In this document: positions 1-9,189 of the stretch, piece by piece
Position numbering within the stretch: position 1 is the first letter of the stretch
Layout: the number at the start of each line of letters is the position of its first letter
Source: Patescibacteria group bacterium
Lineage (GTDB): Bacteria > Patescibacteriota > Minisyncoccia > Phycocordibacterales > Phycocordibacteraceae
DNA: 37,997 bases
Direction: 5' to 3'
Assembly: GCA_018969385.1 (NCBI GenBank)
Contig: JAGWYL010000007.1
Coordinates: 1-37,997, forward strand
Made by a program: the position numbers and the translations under genes
The notes under the pieces: model-generated
Told to the model about the DNA's origin: nothing
Seen by the model: the letters and a program-made list of their open reading frames with translations, nothing else
The model's database searches: none

Positions 1-38
1 CAAAACGTTACCATATATTAATATATGGTAACGTTTTG
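1..38. repeat. Perfect 38-bp palindrome CAAAACGTTACCATATATT/AATATATGGTAACGTTTTG
   Basis: Read directly: bases 1-19 are the exact reverse complement of 20-38; AT-rich centre in a GC-rich window; starts at window base 1. Confidence 0.95.
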
Positions 39-88
39 CATTCTGGCCGGGCATCGCCTCTCTCATCGCACGGCTGCGGCGTCATATG

Positions 89-117
89 AAAAAGCCGGTT
101 CCTCCTGGACCGGCTTT
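89..117 (-). terminator. Rho-independent terminator of the ctrA-like/sciP unit
   Basis: AAAGCCGGT..ACCGGCTTT stem followed by a T-run on the minus strand, 25 bp past the sciP stop. Confidence 0.8.
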
Positions 118-141
118 CCTGTAAGCGGTGTCGCACATCTG

Positions 142-444
142 TCAGGAACGGTTTCGCCGGACATTGGTCGCCATGAGACCCGCGATGCCGTACTTCTTGA
201 CGAGCTCCCGCCAGTTCTCAAGCTCTTCGAACGTGAGATGCCAGCGGCTGCACGCGTACGCGGAGGTGATCAGTCCGCCGTCCACGGCGGCAACCACTTC
301 CGCCTTGCGCCGGATGACCCAGCGTTTCGTGTCAGGCTTCGGCAGGTCCGCGAGCGTGAGCGGGGAGCCGTCTGGACCGAGGACGTACTGTACGCGCCCT
401 TGCGGTCTGGGGTCCATGTTCACTTGGTTCATCGTCTCCTCCAT
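142..444 (-). CDS. sciP: SciP-like CtrA inhibitor (DUF1153 family)
   Basis: YVLGPDGSPLTLADLPKPDTKRWVIRRKAEVVAAVDGGLITSAYACSRWHLTFEELENW matches the recognised SciP/DUF1153 signature. Confidence 0.9.
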   Translation of the reverse strand: MEETMNQVNMDPRPQGRVQYVLGPDGSPLTLADLPKPDTKRWVIRRKAEVVAAVDGGLITSAYACSRWHLTFEELENWRELVKKYGIAGLMATNVRRNRS

Positions 445-828
445 TCATGCCGCGTCTACGGCGGTACGGAGCACGTAACCGCGGCCCCACACGGTCTCGA
501 TGACTTCTTCACCGCCGAGAACGGCGGCAAGCGCCTTGCGGAGCTTGCAGACGAACACGTCGATTATCTTCGATTCGGGCTCGTCGATGCCGCCGTAGAG
601 GTGGTCGAGAATCATCTCCTTGGTGGCTACCGTGCCCTTGCGTAGCGCAAGGAACTCAAGAATGCGGCAGGGCGACGGTTCAATGCGCACTTGGAAGCCG
701 TCCACGAACAGGCTGTGCTGGTTCGAGTCGAGCTCGAGCCGATGTCCGCCCCGCGTCAGCACGCGGATGAGGCATGCTTTCGCGTCAGTGTCCGCCGCGC
801 TTCCCGCGACGGCAGTAGGAGATTCCAT
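445..828 (-). CDS. CtrA-type winged-helix DNA-binding protein lacking a receiver domain
   Basis: LALRKGTVATKEMILDHLYGGIDEPESKIIDVFVCKLRKAL..VIETVWGRGYVLR is the CtrA C-terminal effector domain; the ~35 N-terminal residues cannot be a receiver; GGGAGG SD upstream; stop abuts the sciP ATG. Confidence 0.88.
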   Translation of the reverse strand: MESPTAVAGSAADTDAKACLIRVLTRGGHRLELDSNQHSLFVDGFQVRIEPSPCRILEFLALRKGTVATKEMILDHLYGGIDEPESKIIDVFVCKLRKALAAVLGGEEVIETVWGRGYVLRTAVDAA

Positions 829-936
829 GTTCTTGCCTCCCGGCTTTGGTTTATCCGAAACGGCGCCCGTGAGCGTCCGTCCGCAGTTAACGCCGGAACG
901 GACAGGGTGTCAACGGAAACGAAAAAACCGCCCGTG

Positions 937-964
937 CCAGGAAAACGCGAGAGCGTTTCCCTGG
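937..964 (-). terminator. Hairpin downstream of the VOC gene (possible terminator)
   Basis: CCAGGAAAACGC-GAGA-GCGTTTCCCTGG, arms matching at 11/12; T-run ~12 nt beyond on the minus strand. Confidence 0.5.
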
Positions 965-991
965 CCGCGAACGCAGCGCGCGTCTCTAGGG

Positions 992-1366
992 TTATTCCGC
1001 TCCCGGGTCGTGCCAGACCACCTCTATGTTGTGGCCGGACGGGTCGAGCACGAAGGCGGCGTAATAGCCGGGACTGTAATCCTTCCGGTACCCGGGCGCG
1101 CCGTTATCCTTCCCGCCGGCTTTGAGCCCGTCCTCATGGAACGCGTCGACGCGCGTCTTTTCCGTCGTGCGGAAGCACACGTGCTGGGCTTGCTTTGCGC
1201 CGTCGCCCGTGAGCCAGAGGTCGGCCTTCCCGTCCGCACCGAGGCCGACGACGTTCCATTCGGCGAACTCGTGGAGCTGTTCGTAGCCGAGCGGCTTTAA
1301 CGCGGCAAGATAGAAAGCCTTGCTCTTCTCAAGGTCGTTTACATGAAGTCCGATGTGGTCGAGCAT
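992..1366 (-). CDS. VOC-family glyoxalase/dioxygenase-like protein
   Basis: MLDHIGLHVNDLEKSKAFYLAALKPLGYE...GYYAAFVLDPSGHNIEVVWH typical VOC fold. Confidence 0.85.
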   Translation of the reverse strand: MLDHIGLHVNDLEKSKAFYLAALKPLGYEQLHEFAEWNVVGLGADGKADLWLTGDGAKQAQHVCFRTTEKTRVDAFHEDGLKAGGKDNGAPGYRKDYSPGYYAAFVLDPSGHNIEVVWHDPGAE

Positions 1367-1393
1367 ACGCGAAATCTGGTGAACGATAATGCG

Positions 1394-2212
1394 CTAACTA
1401 TAGCGCGAACGGCCGAGCCGTCTGAAGACGATATACAACAGGATGAGGAGAAGGACGGTGAAGACGGGGTAGAAGAGCCAGGCATTCCCGAAGATTATGA
1501 GGAGGAACCCTTCGATTGCGCGCGTGAAGCCGGAAAGGAAGCCGCTTTGGGACGAGCCCGCGGCGGCGCCCTGCGCCGCCGCTGGAGCCTTGTAGGTCTC
1601 GGCTCCGAGCACGGAACCTTTCACCGCGCCGGAGGGCGCATTCGCCGCAAGCTGGTTCGCAAGGAAGGTCGCGCCGCTCGTGCGCAGGCCTTCGGCGGCC
1701 TGCGCGACGTTCGCCGCTGCTTGCGCCACTACCGGAATCGCAACCGTCGCTGCGGAATTCGCCGCCGCCGCCGCGGAATCGAGCGCCACGACCGCCGCCG
1801 CAGGCGGCGGCGCTTTCGCCACGACGGCGGTCATCGAGGATGTCTTCTGGGCGGCCAGCGTGAGCGCGTTCGAACCGTCCGTCGCGCCCGTGATTTCCGC
1901 GGTGAACGTGTGCGAGCCTGCAGTCGCTTTCCACTCCGCTGACAGGAGCGCGGACTGTCCGGAAACGAGCGAGAAGTGCGCCGTACCGACGCTCGCATCG
2001 TCGACGAGAAAGTCGACATCGCCCGCGATGGCGGTGCCGCTCGCGTCGTATACGACGGTAGTGATGCGCACCGTATCGCCTTCGGTTATGGATGCTTCCG
2101 AAAGCCAGATGGGAGACGTGGGGAAGCCGGCGATGAGGGAAGCGGCCGCGAGCGCGCTAAGCGGCGGAAGCGCGAATAATGCAAGAAGGGAGAATCGTGC
2201 AAGCGTCCGCAT
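1394..2212 (-). CDS. Secreted/membrane protein with Ig-like segment and C-terminal TM helix
   Basis: Signal peptide MRTLARFSLLALFALPPLSALA; C-terminal hydrophobic helix plus basic tail; TATACT 6 bp upstream of the ATG supports this start. Confidence 0.75.
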   Translation of the reverse strand: MRTLARFSLLALFALPPLSALAAASLIAGFPTSPIWLSEASITEGDTVRITTVVYDASGTAIAGDVDFLVDDASVGTAHFSLVSGQSALLSAEWKATAGSHTFTAEITGATDGSNALTLAAQKTSSMTAVVAKAPPPAAAVVALDSAAAAANSAATVAIPVVAQAAANVAQAAEGLRTSGATFLANQLAANAPSGAVKGSVLGAETYKAPAAAQGAAAGSSQSGFLSGFTRAIEGFLLIIFGNAWLFYPVFTVLLLILLYIVFRRLGRSRYS

Positions 2213-2382
2213 CCCACCAGTATATCCCCTGTGCATAACCCGGTCTCGGGGACGAAGCGACTGCGCGCCCGTGCGGGATATCCACATATCCACAGGTGCG
2301 GTCCGCTTGACGCTGCTTGCGTTCGTGTGTAGCAGGCGTATGGTTCAGGTGTTTACAAGGGGGTGCGCTAATACAACCTTAT

Positions 2383-5300
2383 ATGAAATCGACCCGCTAT
2401 CTGGGTTTGGTGCTTGCGGTTTTCGTATTCACGTTCGGCAGCGCGCCTCTCGCGCATGCGGTAGCCGCTCCGTGCACGAGCGGCGTCGGTTCGCCGCTCC
2501 TCTTCAATCTCTCGGAGCAGATAACCAATGACCCGGATTCCTCTAATGCACCGAGCGGTGGCGACTGGGCCACAGACACCATCACACGCAATGTGCAGAT
2601 ATGGCAGGACGCATCGAACCCGACATACTACTGCGCACAGGCGGATGACACCGGAACCTTCACGACATTCGGCGGCACGAGGGGAATCAGCCCGCAGAGC
2701 GGCGCCTCGCTGCCGGAAGTCGTAACCGGAACCATCGTCGGCACCGTCGGCCCGGTGGCCACCACTACCGTTCCCGCGGACGCGGGCGCGTGGGGCTCGA
2801 CGCACGCGATCGACTGCCAGAATTCCGACAGCTGCAGCACGATAGGCGCGTGGATGAAGAACTATTTCGGCTCGATGTTCAGCTCCTATGACTGGACGTG
2901 GACCTATGACGGCGGAGCGAACGAGACCTGGACGAACGCCCAGCCGAGCTCGGGCGACATCGTGCACGTTCAGCCTGCGACGGTGTACGTCGACCCGACG
3001 ACCGGCGACGATGCGAACTATGGCGACGCGGCGCATCCGTTCAAGACGGTCCCCGCGGCAATGGCCGCGGTCGCCGACAATGGCAAAGTGGAGCTCGTCG
3101 CCACGACGACGCCGTACGACAGCATCGCCATTACGCGCCCCATCACGCTCACGAGCGCGAGCACGACCGACAAGGCGCAAATCGACGGCACCGTCACCAT
3201 CGGAAGCGACAATGTGACCGTCACGAACCTCGACATAGAGAATCCGAGCGGCACCTTCGGTGTTCTCGTAAGCGGCGACAGCAACGTGACCGTTTCCGGG
3301 AATACCATCCATGATATCGGCACGACGCTCACGAAGGGCTCCGCGCAAGCCATAGACTTGAACGGAGGTTCCGGCGCTGCTATTACCGGCGACACGTTCT
3401 CGAACAACGTCATTACGAACGTCGGCTCGCCGAGTCTTGCGTATGATCCGGTTACAAACAGCTCAAGCGCGAAAGGCATCTACGTGGGCGACTCGTCCGG
3501 GTCGGGCACCATCACAGGGCTCGTCATCTCGGGCAATCAGATAACGAATGTCTCTGCATCTACAACGCCGTGGGTTCCGAACACCCCGCCAGCGACAGGG
3601 TATGCCTCGAAGTACGGCCGCGGCGGCTACGGAGTGCTCATAAACTTCGGCGGAGCGACGACCGCGACGATTTCCGGCAATACCATCTCGAACCTCTCAG
3701 GCTACTGGGCGCACGCGATCGGACTGGAGGGCAATACGCCGAATACCGTTGTCTCGAACAACACGATTACCAATCTCACCGACAACAAGGGCGGCACGGA
3801 CGAAGTGGCGCTTCGGCTCGAGGACAATCCTGGCGCGTCGACCGTGACGGGGAGCGGTAACACCTACGGCGGCACGCCGCTCGTGATTGGCACAAGCAAT
3901 CTTGTCGTTGACTCTTCTGCGGGAGCAGCAAGCGGCACAACGTATCCCGAACAGCTCTTGAACGGTGCGTATTACTACGACGGCGTGAACGCATTCCCGA
4001 CTATTCAAGGCGGCGTGAACGCGGCACCGTCCGGCAGCTCTGTGCACGTCGTCGCGGGGAATTACGCAGAAAATGTCACCATCAACAATTCCGTTTCGCT
4101 TCTCGGCCCGAATGCGAGCGTAAACCCGAACACGGGCACGCGCGGCAGCGAAGCCGTCCTCACCGGAGCCATCGTCGAGTATGCGGGCGACACAACCATC
4201 AAAGGATTCACTATCACGAATCCGAATTACGGCGGCAGCACGATCGAGGGCGTGCATGTCTACAATGCCGGTTCAGTCAAGAGCAATATAACCATCGAGA
4301 ACAACATCTTCTCGTCCATCGCGAACAGTCAAACCCACGGCGCGTACGCGGTCATGGTGCAGGGCGTCGTCTCTGGCGTGTCTGTGTCCGACAACAAGAT
4401 CGACGGCATCACGTCTGCCGGTTGGGCGCACGCGATTGAAGTGACGCCGACGAAAAATGCGGATGCAGTTCCGCAAAACGTCACCATTGACGGCAACCAC
4501 TTCGCTAACATCTCAAGTGCAGAACCGATGCCGGACGCATATGCGTTCAGCAACGACTGGGATTCGGACACCAACAATTATGCCGACGCGTTGCAAACGT
4601 CATTCCACCAGAACAACCTAACGGGCGTGAATGTGCGCAATCTCGATGCTACGCACAAAATCGACGCGTCGCAAAACTATTGGGGCAGCGCGAGCGGTCC
4701 CACCGTAGCGCAGGCAGACACCGCGAGCGTGACCGTTGCGCCGTGGTACACGAGCGCTGCGATGACGTCTTTGCAATGGCCGACGACATCGTCGGACGGC
4801 GAGGCGTCCACGACGGTCTCAAACGAGACGACCCTTACGGGTACGAGCACTGCGGAGAGCGATGTTTCCGTGACCGCAACGATTCCGTCCGGCACGACCG
4901 TTTCCGGCGACGCGAGCTGGGACGGCACCATCGAAGCGCCGACGGCTTCTTCGACCTCGAGTTTCTCAATCAGCGGCTACACGGCGAATGCGACGGCGGC
5001 CATCTCGGTGGGTTCGAGCCAATACGATCTCATCTTCAATAAACCGGTCGAGCTCGTCTTCGCGGGTCAGGCGGGGAAGCGGGTCGGTTGGTATAACGCC
5101 GCAGGCACCTTCACGGAAATAACGGAAGTATGCGATGGGGCCGACACGCCGACGGTCAGCGGGAAAGATCTCGCGACGACAACGCCGGGCGAATCCTGCA
5201 AGCATAATGCGACGAACGGCACCGACCTGAACGTTTGGACGACGCACTTCTCGACCTTCACGACGTACACCGCTTCGCTCAATGCGCCGGTCATCACGCC

Positions 5301-6054
5301 GGACGGCAGCGTCTTCTCGGGCAGCGTCGCCGTAACGATGGATGATTCGGGCGCAGGCGCAAGCATCCGCTACACGACGGACGGTTCGGACCCGACCTGC
5401 GGGGGCGGCAGCGGCTACGCGAACGGCGATACGCTCACGTTCACGACGAACACGACCCTGAAAGCGATTCGCTGCGACTCGGGCGGCGCTTCGACGGCAT
5501 CGTCCATCTCGTCCGCGACCTTCAGCATCGCCTCCGGTAACAGCGGTTCGACCGGCGGCGGTTCTTCGGGCGGAAGCGTCGGCGGGACGACGGGCGCTTC
5601 GACCGGCACGACAGGGGGCACGACAGGGGCTACTGCCGGCACCACGGGCACCACGGGCGCGACGGGAAGCACTGGAGGCACGGGCGGGGAGGTGCTCGGC
5701 GCCGCGGTCTACAACTTCACCGCGAACCTCACGACAGGTTCGAAGGGTGCGGACGTCACCGCGCTCCAGCAGTTCCTCATCGCGGCAGGCTATCCGATAG
5801 CCGCAGGTGCAACCGGCTACTTCGGAAGCCAGACGAAGGCGGCAGTCATCGCGTACCAGAAAGCGAACGGCATCACGCCGGCTTCGGGATACGTGGGACC
5901 GCTCACGCGCGCGCTTCTCAATAAGGGAACGACGCCCACGCTAAGCCAGGAGGCGAAGTCGCAAGCTATCGCGAACATCCAGTCGCAGCTCGCCTCCGCG
6001 CTCGCGGCGCTGAATCAGCTCATCGCCGAACTCCACGCGCTCCAGCAGCAATAG
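2383..6054 (+). CDS. Large secreted parallel beta-helix surface protein with chitobiase-like and peptidoglycan-binding C-terminal modules
   Basis: Signal peptide MKSTRYLGLVLAVFVFTFGSAPLAHA; repeated NVTISGNTI/NNTITNL beta-helix coils; IRYTTDGSDPT module; C-terminal GSKGADVTALQQFLIAAGY..TGYFGSQTKAAVIAYQKANGI. Confidence 0.85.
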   Translation: MKSTRYLGLVLAVFVFTFGSAPLAHAVAAPCTSGVGSPLLFNLSEQITNDPDSSNAPSGGDWATDTITRNVQIWQDASNPTYYCAQADDTGTFTTFGGTRGISPQSGASLPEVVTGTIVGTVGPVATTTVPADAGAWGSTHAIDCQNSDSCSTIGAWMKNYFGSMFSSYDWTWTYDGGANETWTNAQPSSGDIVHVQPATVYVDPTTGDDANYGDAAHPFKTVPAAMAAVADNGKVELVATTTPYDSIAITRPITLTSASTTDKAQIDGTVTIGSDNVTVTNLDIENPSGTFGVLVSGDSNVTVSGNTIHDIGTTLTKGSAQAIDLNGGSGAAITGDTFSNNVITNVGSPSLAYDPVTNSSSAKGIYVGDSSGSGTITGLVISGNQITNVSASTTPWVPNTPPATGYASKYGRGGYGVLINFGGATTATISGNTISNLSGYWAHAIGLEGNTPNTVVSNNTITNLTDNKGGTDEVALRLEDNPGASTVTGSGNTYGGTPLVIGTSNLVVDSSAGAASGTTYPEQLLNGAYYYDGVNAFPTIQGGVNAAPSGSSVHVVAGNYAENVTINNSVSLLGPNASVNPNTGTRGSEAVLTGAIVEYAGDTTIKGFTITNPNYGGSTIEGVHVYNAGSVKSNITIENNIFSSIANSQTHGAYAVMVQGVVSGVSVSDNKIDGITSAGWAHAIEVTPTKNADAVPQNVTIDGNHFANISSAEPMPDAYAFSNDWDSDTNNYADALQTSFHQNNLTGVNVRNLDATHKIDASQNYWGSASGPTVAQADTASVTVAPWYTSAAMTSLQWPTTSSDGEASTTVSNETTLTGTSTAESDVSVTATIPSGTTVSGDASWDGTIEAPTASSTSSFSISGYTANATAAISVGSSQYDLIFNKPVELVFAGQAGKRVGWYNAAGTFTEITEVCDGADTPTVSGKDLATTTPGESCKHNATNGTDLNVWTTHFSTFTTYTASLNAPVITPDGSVFSGSVAVTMDDSGAGASIRYTTDGSDPTCGGGSGYANGDTLTFTTNTTLKAIRCDSGGASTASSISSATFSIASGNSGSTGGGSSGGSVGGTTGASTGTTGGTTGATAGTTGTTGATGSTGGTGGEVLGAAVYNFTANLTTGSKGADVTALQQFLIAAGYPIAAGATGYFGSQTKAAVIAYQKANGITPASGYVGPLTRALLNKGTTPTLSQEAKSQAIANIQSQLASALAALNQLIAELHALQQQ
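5545..5695 (+). repeat. Low-complexity Gly/Thr/Ser linker-coding tandem tract
   Basis: Repeats of ggcacgac/ggcgggac encoding GGTTGATAGTTGTTGATGSTGG. Confidence 0.7.
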
Positions 6055-6081
6055 TCAGAGGGAGAAGGAGGGAGGGGGAGA

Positions 6082-6121
6082 AAACAGCGAGCGGGCGCCG
6101 AGAGGCGCCCGCTCGCTGTTT
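6082..6121. terminator. Perfect 18-bp stem hairpin between two surface-protein genes
   Basis: AAACAGCGAGCGGGCGCC-GAGA-GGCGCCCGCTCGCTGTTT. Confidence 0.7.
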
Positions 6122-6190
6122 GATGGCTGCGCATCTGTGCATGAACGACATGCAACGCGCGGGATTGCTGTATGCTTTATGCAGTTCATC

Positions 6191-7834
6191 ATGACCTCGC
6201 CTTTTCACCGTCCGCTTGCGCGTGCGTTCCTGCCGATCGCGGTCGGCATCTCCTGCGCCGTGTTTCCGCTCGCCGCTTCCGCCGGCTCTTCCTCGGCGGT
6301 GGACGACAGCTACACCGCGACGGTGAATACCCCGCTGTACACGGGGTCGTACCCCGGAGCGACCGCGCCGAGCACGGAAGCGAACGATACGCTGGATTTG
6401 ACGACGTACCCGCAGGAGGGCGTGTGTCCCGCGACCGGACCTTCACACGAACAGAACCACGGCATGACTTCCTCACAGTTCACGCTGTACAGCGACGGCT
6501 CCTTCAAGTACACGCCGGACACGGATTACGTCGGAAGCGACTCGTTCACCTATACGCTCTGCGATGACCCTTCATCTTCGTCCCCGGTCGTGGTCGCGGG
6601 CCCGGCGACGGTTACCATCACGGTCGAGAAAGCGTCGCAGACGATAACATTCGCCGCGCTGCCCGCCGCGACATACGGCGATGCGGACAGCACCGTATCC
6701 GCGACCGCGAGTTCGGGACTGCCGGTCAGCTTCGCGGCGTCCGGCGCATGCACGCTCTCTTCCTCGACGCTGCATGTGACCGGTGCCGGCACGTGCACCG
6801 TTACCGCTTCGCAGGCTGGAGACGCCACCTATCTCACGGCGCCGGATGTCACACGCGCACTCGCCGTTTCGCCGCGGCCGCTCAATGTCACCGCGAGCGC
6901 GCAAGACAAGACCTATGACGGTTCGGCGGACGCCACCGTCACGCTTACGACGGACGCGCTTAGCGGCGACACCGTCACGCCGTCCGATACCGCCGCGACA
7001 TTCTCCGACGCGCATGCGGGAACGGACAAGACGGTCACCGTCTCCGGCATCTCCATCGGCGGCGCGTCCGCGGCGGATTACGCGCTCCAGGATACGAGCA
7101 CGACCACCATGGCCGCGATTACGGCGGCCGCGCTTACCGTTACCGCCGCAGACGCGTCTAAGAACGTCGGCGACGCGGACCCAGCGCTTAGCTATACCGT
7201 CACGTCCGGACAGCTGTACGGTTCCGATGCGCTTACCGGAGCCCTCGCGCGCGACCCGGGCGATACCGCGGGCCGGTACGCGATTACGCAGGGAACGCTC
7301 GCGGCAAGCGCCGATTACGCGCTCACCTTCGTCCCGGGGACGCTTTCCATAAATGCGGCTCCCGTCGCGAAGGCGGAGAGTTCGCATGCCGGGTCCCTCG
7401 CGTTCGGCGTGGCGCCGAACCCGCTTCCCGGAGCGACGCCCGCCATCGGCAGCGTGCTCGGCGCGTCCGTATACCGCTTTACGCACTACCTCGGGCTCGG
7501 CTCGACGGGAACGGACGTTACGGAATTGCAGAAAGTCCTCATCGCGGGCGGTTTCCTTCAGATTCCGGCCCCGACCGGATACTTCGGCGCGCAGACGCAC
7601 ATCGCGGTATTGAACTATCAGAAGGCGAATGAGGTTAGCGGCGCGAACGGCCATGTCGGCCCGGCGACGCTTGCGCTTCTGAATCGCGGAAGCGCGGAAC
7701 AGATACCCGTGGTCGCCGCGAACGACAATGAGCTGAGGCTCCAGATAATCGCGAACCTGAAGCTCGAACTTGCGTCCGCGTACGCCGCGCTCGACACGCT
7801 CCTCGCCGAATTCAATGCGCAGAAGGGGAGCTAG
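6191..7834 (+). CDS. Secreted modular surface protein: Ig-like, YDG/MBG-like repeats and peptidoglycan-binding C-terminus
   Basis: Signal peptide; KTYDGSADATVTL and ITAAALTVTAADASKNVGDADPALSYTVTSG repeats; STGTDVTELQKVLIAGGF..TGYFGAQTHIAVLNYQKAN. Confidence 0.85.
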   Translation: MTSPFHRPLARAFLPIAVGISCAVFPLAASAGSSSAVDDSYTATVNTPLYTGSYPGATAPSTEANDTLDLTTYPQEGVCPATGPSHEQNHGMTSSQFTLYSDGSFKYTPDTDYVGSDSFTYTLCDDPSSSSPVVVAGPATVTITVEKASQTITFAALPAATYGDADSTVSATASSGLPVSFAASGACTLSSSTLHVTGAGTCTVTASQAGDATYLTAPDVTRALAVSPRPLNVTASAQDKTYDGSADATVTLTTDALSGDTVTPSDTAATFSDAHAGTDKTVTVSGISIGGASAADYALQDTSTTTMAAITAAALTVTAADASKNVGDADPALSYTVTSGQLYGSDALTGALARDPGDTAGRYAITQGTLAASADYALTFVPGTLSINAAPVAKAESSHAGSLAFGVAPNPLPGATPAIGSVLGASVYRFTHYLGLGSTGTDVTELQKVLIAGGFLQIPAPTGYFGAQTHIAVLNYQKANEVSGANGHVGPATLALLNRGSAEQIPVVAANDNELRLQIIANLKLELASAYAALDTLLAEFNAQKGS

Positions 7835-8004
7835 CTGGAACTCATCTCAAAACCTCCGGCGGCACCTTGGATTACCAAGTGCACTTGGATTTTCATAGTC
7901 GCTTCGCTCGTTGAAAATCTCGGCTCGGAGTGCACGGTTCGGAAGCCTAAAGAGAGTTCGCTTCCGAACCGTGCACTCCGAGCCGGTTTTGAGATGAGTT
8001 CCAG
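7835..8004. repeat. Palindromic dispersed element, copy 1 (20-bp perfect terminal inverted repeats, internal hairpin)
   Basis: CTGGAACTCATCTCAAAACC at both ends in inverted orientation; inner stem 7921-7945/7961-7985 (CGGCTCGGAGTGCACGGTTCGGAAG). Confidence 0.9.
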
Positions 8005-8082
8005 GGAACGGAAGCAGCCCGCAACCGGACGCCAAAGCGCCCGCTTGCGGTTTTCTTGCTTGTGTCCTAAAGTTATTGTGTG

Positions 8083-9117
8083 ATGCGTACGCGCCGCCGG
8101 AAACCGCTCCATAGGAAGCTCCATGACTATCTTTTCCCGCATGCGGGAAACGGCTACACGCCGCTCATCTGGAACGCCTCCTCCGTCGCCGCGATACTCG
8201 TGCTCCTCGTCCTTCTCGAAGGGGCCTACCTCGGCGGCCGCTTCATCTTCTCGAAGACGAGCTTCTTCGCGTCCGTCCTTCCGGGCGCGCTCGTCGCGCT
8301 TGCGAACCAGGACCGCGCGACGAACGACGTCCCGCCGGTGACCGAGAACGCCGCCCTGGACAAGGCGGCCGCGGCGAAGGCGAAAGACATGGCCGCGAAA
8401 GGGTACTTCTCCCACGTCTCGCCGGACGGCACGACGCCCTGGCAGTGGCTTTCGGGCGCTGGCTATGACTATTCGTACGCGGGCGAGAACCTTGCGGTGA
8501 ATTTTTCGGACTCGAAGGACGTGGAGACGGCATGGATGAATTCGCCGATGCACCGCGCGAACCTTCTCAAGCCGCAGTACACGGAGGTGGGCATCGGCGT
8601 CGCGGACGGGACGTACCAAGGGAAAGCCGCCACCTTCGTCGTGCAATTCTTCGCGACGCCCGCATCGCCGGCGCCTGTGACGCCTCCGGCGCTCGCGAAG
8701 CAGCAGAAAGCCGCGCCGGCGCCTCGGACGCCGGTTGCGCCGGCAGGAAGCGCCATCGCCGTCGCGGCACCTCCCGCTTCCACCTCCGCTCCCGCGGTGC
8801 TCGGCACCGAGGTGCCCGTGCCGCCCGCACCGGCGGCTCCGCCCGCGAGCGCATGGTCCGGATTCATGGATGTGGCGCTCGCGTCTCCGGCGCACACCGT
8901 CACGTACCTCGTGACCGCGCTCCTCGCCCTTATCGGCATCCTGCTCGCCGTCACCTTCGTCGTCCGCTTGCGCGTCCGTCATCTCGGCACCATCATGGCG
9001 GGACTCATCATCCTCCTTGCCGCCTCCACCGCGCTTTTCGTGAACGACTCTCTCGGTTCTTCGGTGGTGGTCCCGGGCGCCTCCCAGGGCGCTGCCGCTA
9101 TCCAAGCCGTCCGATAA
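8083..9117 (+). CDS. Membrane-anchored CAP/SCP-like domain protein
   Basis: ENAALDKAAAAKAKDMAAKGYFSHVSPDGTTPWQWLSGAGYDYSYAGENLAVNF...AWMNSPMHRANLLKPQYTEVGIGVA is CAP-like; N-terminal and two C-terminal TM segments. Confidence 0.85.
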   Translation: MRTRRRKPLHRKLHDYLFPHAGNGYTPLIWNASSVAAILVLLVLLEGAYLGGRFIFSKTSFFASVLPGALVALANQDRATNDVPPVTENAALDKAAAAKAKDMAAKGYFSHVSPDGTTPWQWLSGAGYDYSYAGENLAVNFSDSKDVETAWMNSPMHRANLLKPQYTEVGIGVADGTYQGKAATFVVQFFATPASPAPVTPPALAKQQKAAPAPRTPVAPAGSAIAVAAPPASTSAPAVLGTEVPVPPAPAAPPASAWSGFMDVALASPAHTVTYLVTALLALIGILLAVTFVVRLRVRHLGTIMAGLIILLAASTALFVNDSLGSSVVVPGASQGAAAIQAVR

Positions 9118-9126
9118 GGCAAACAG

Positions 9127-9166
9127 AAAACCCGCTTCGTCCGATAGGCCGGCGAAGCGGGTTTTT
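9127..9166. terminator. Bidirectional terminator between convergent genes
   Basis: AAAACCCGCTTCG..CGAAGCGGGTTTTT. Confidence 0.85.
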
Positions 9167-9189
9167 CGTCGCGGAATCTTCCGCGACGG

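Noticed and set aside
25-645. 206-aa plus-strand ORF
   Set aside because: Antisense to sciP and the ctrA-like gene, which carry strong family signatures
2317-2382. Upstream extension of the beta-helix protein ORF
   Set aside because: A clear signal peptide begins at 2383; the extension is not signal-like
3200-4700. Repeated NNTI/ITNV coding motifs as a DNA repeat array or CRISPR
   Set aside because: Protein-level beta-helix coils without conserved DNA repeats or spacers
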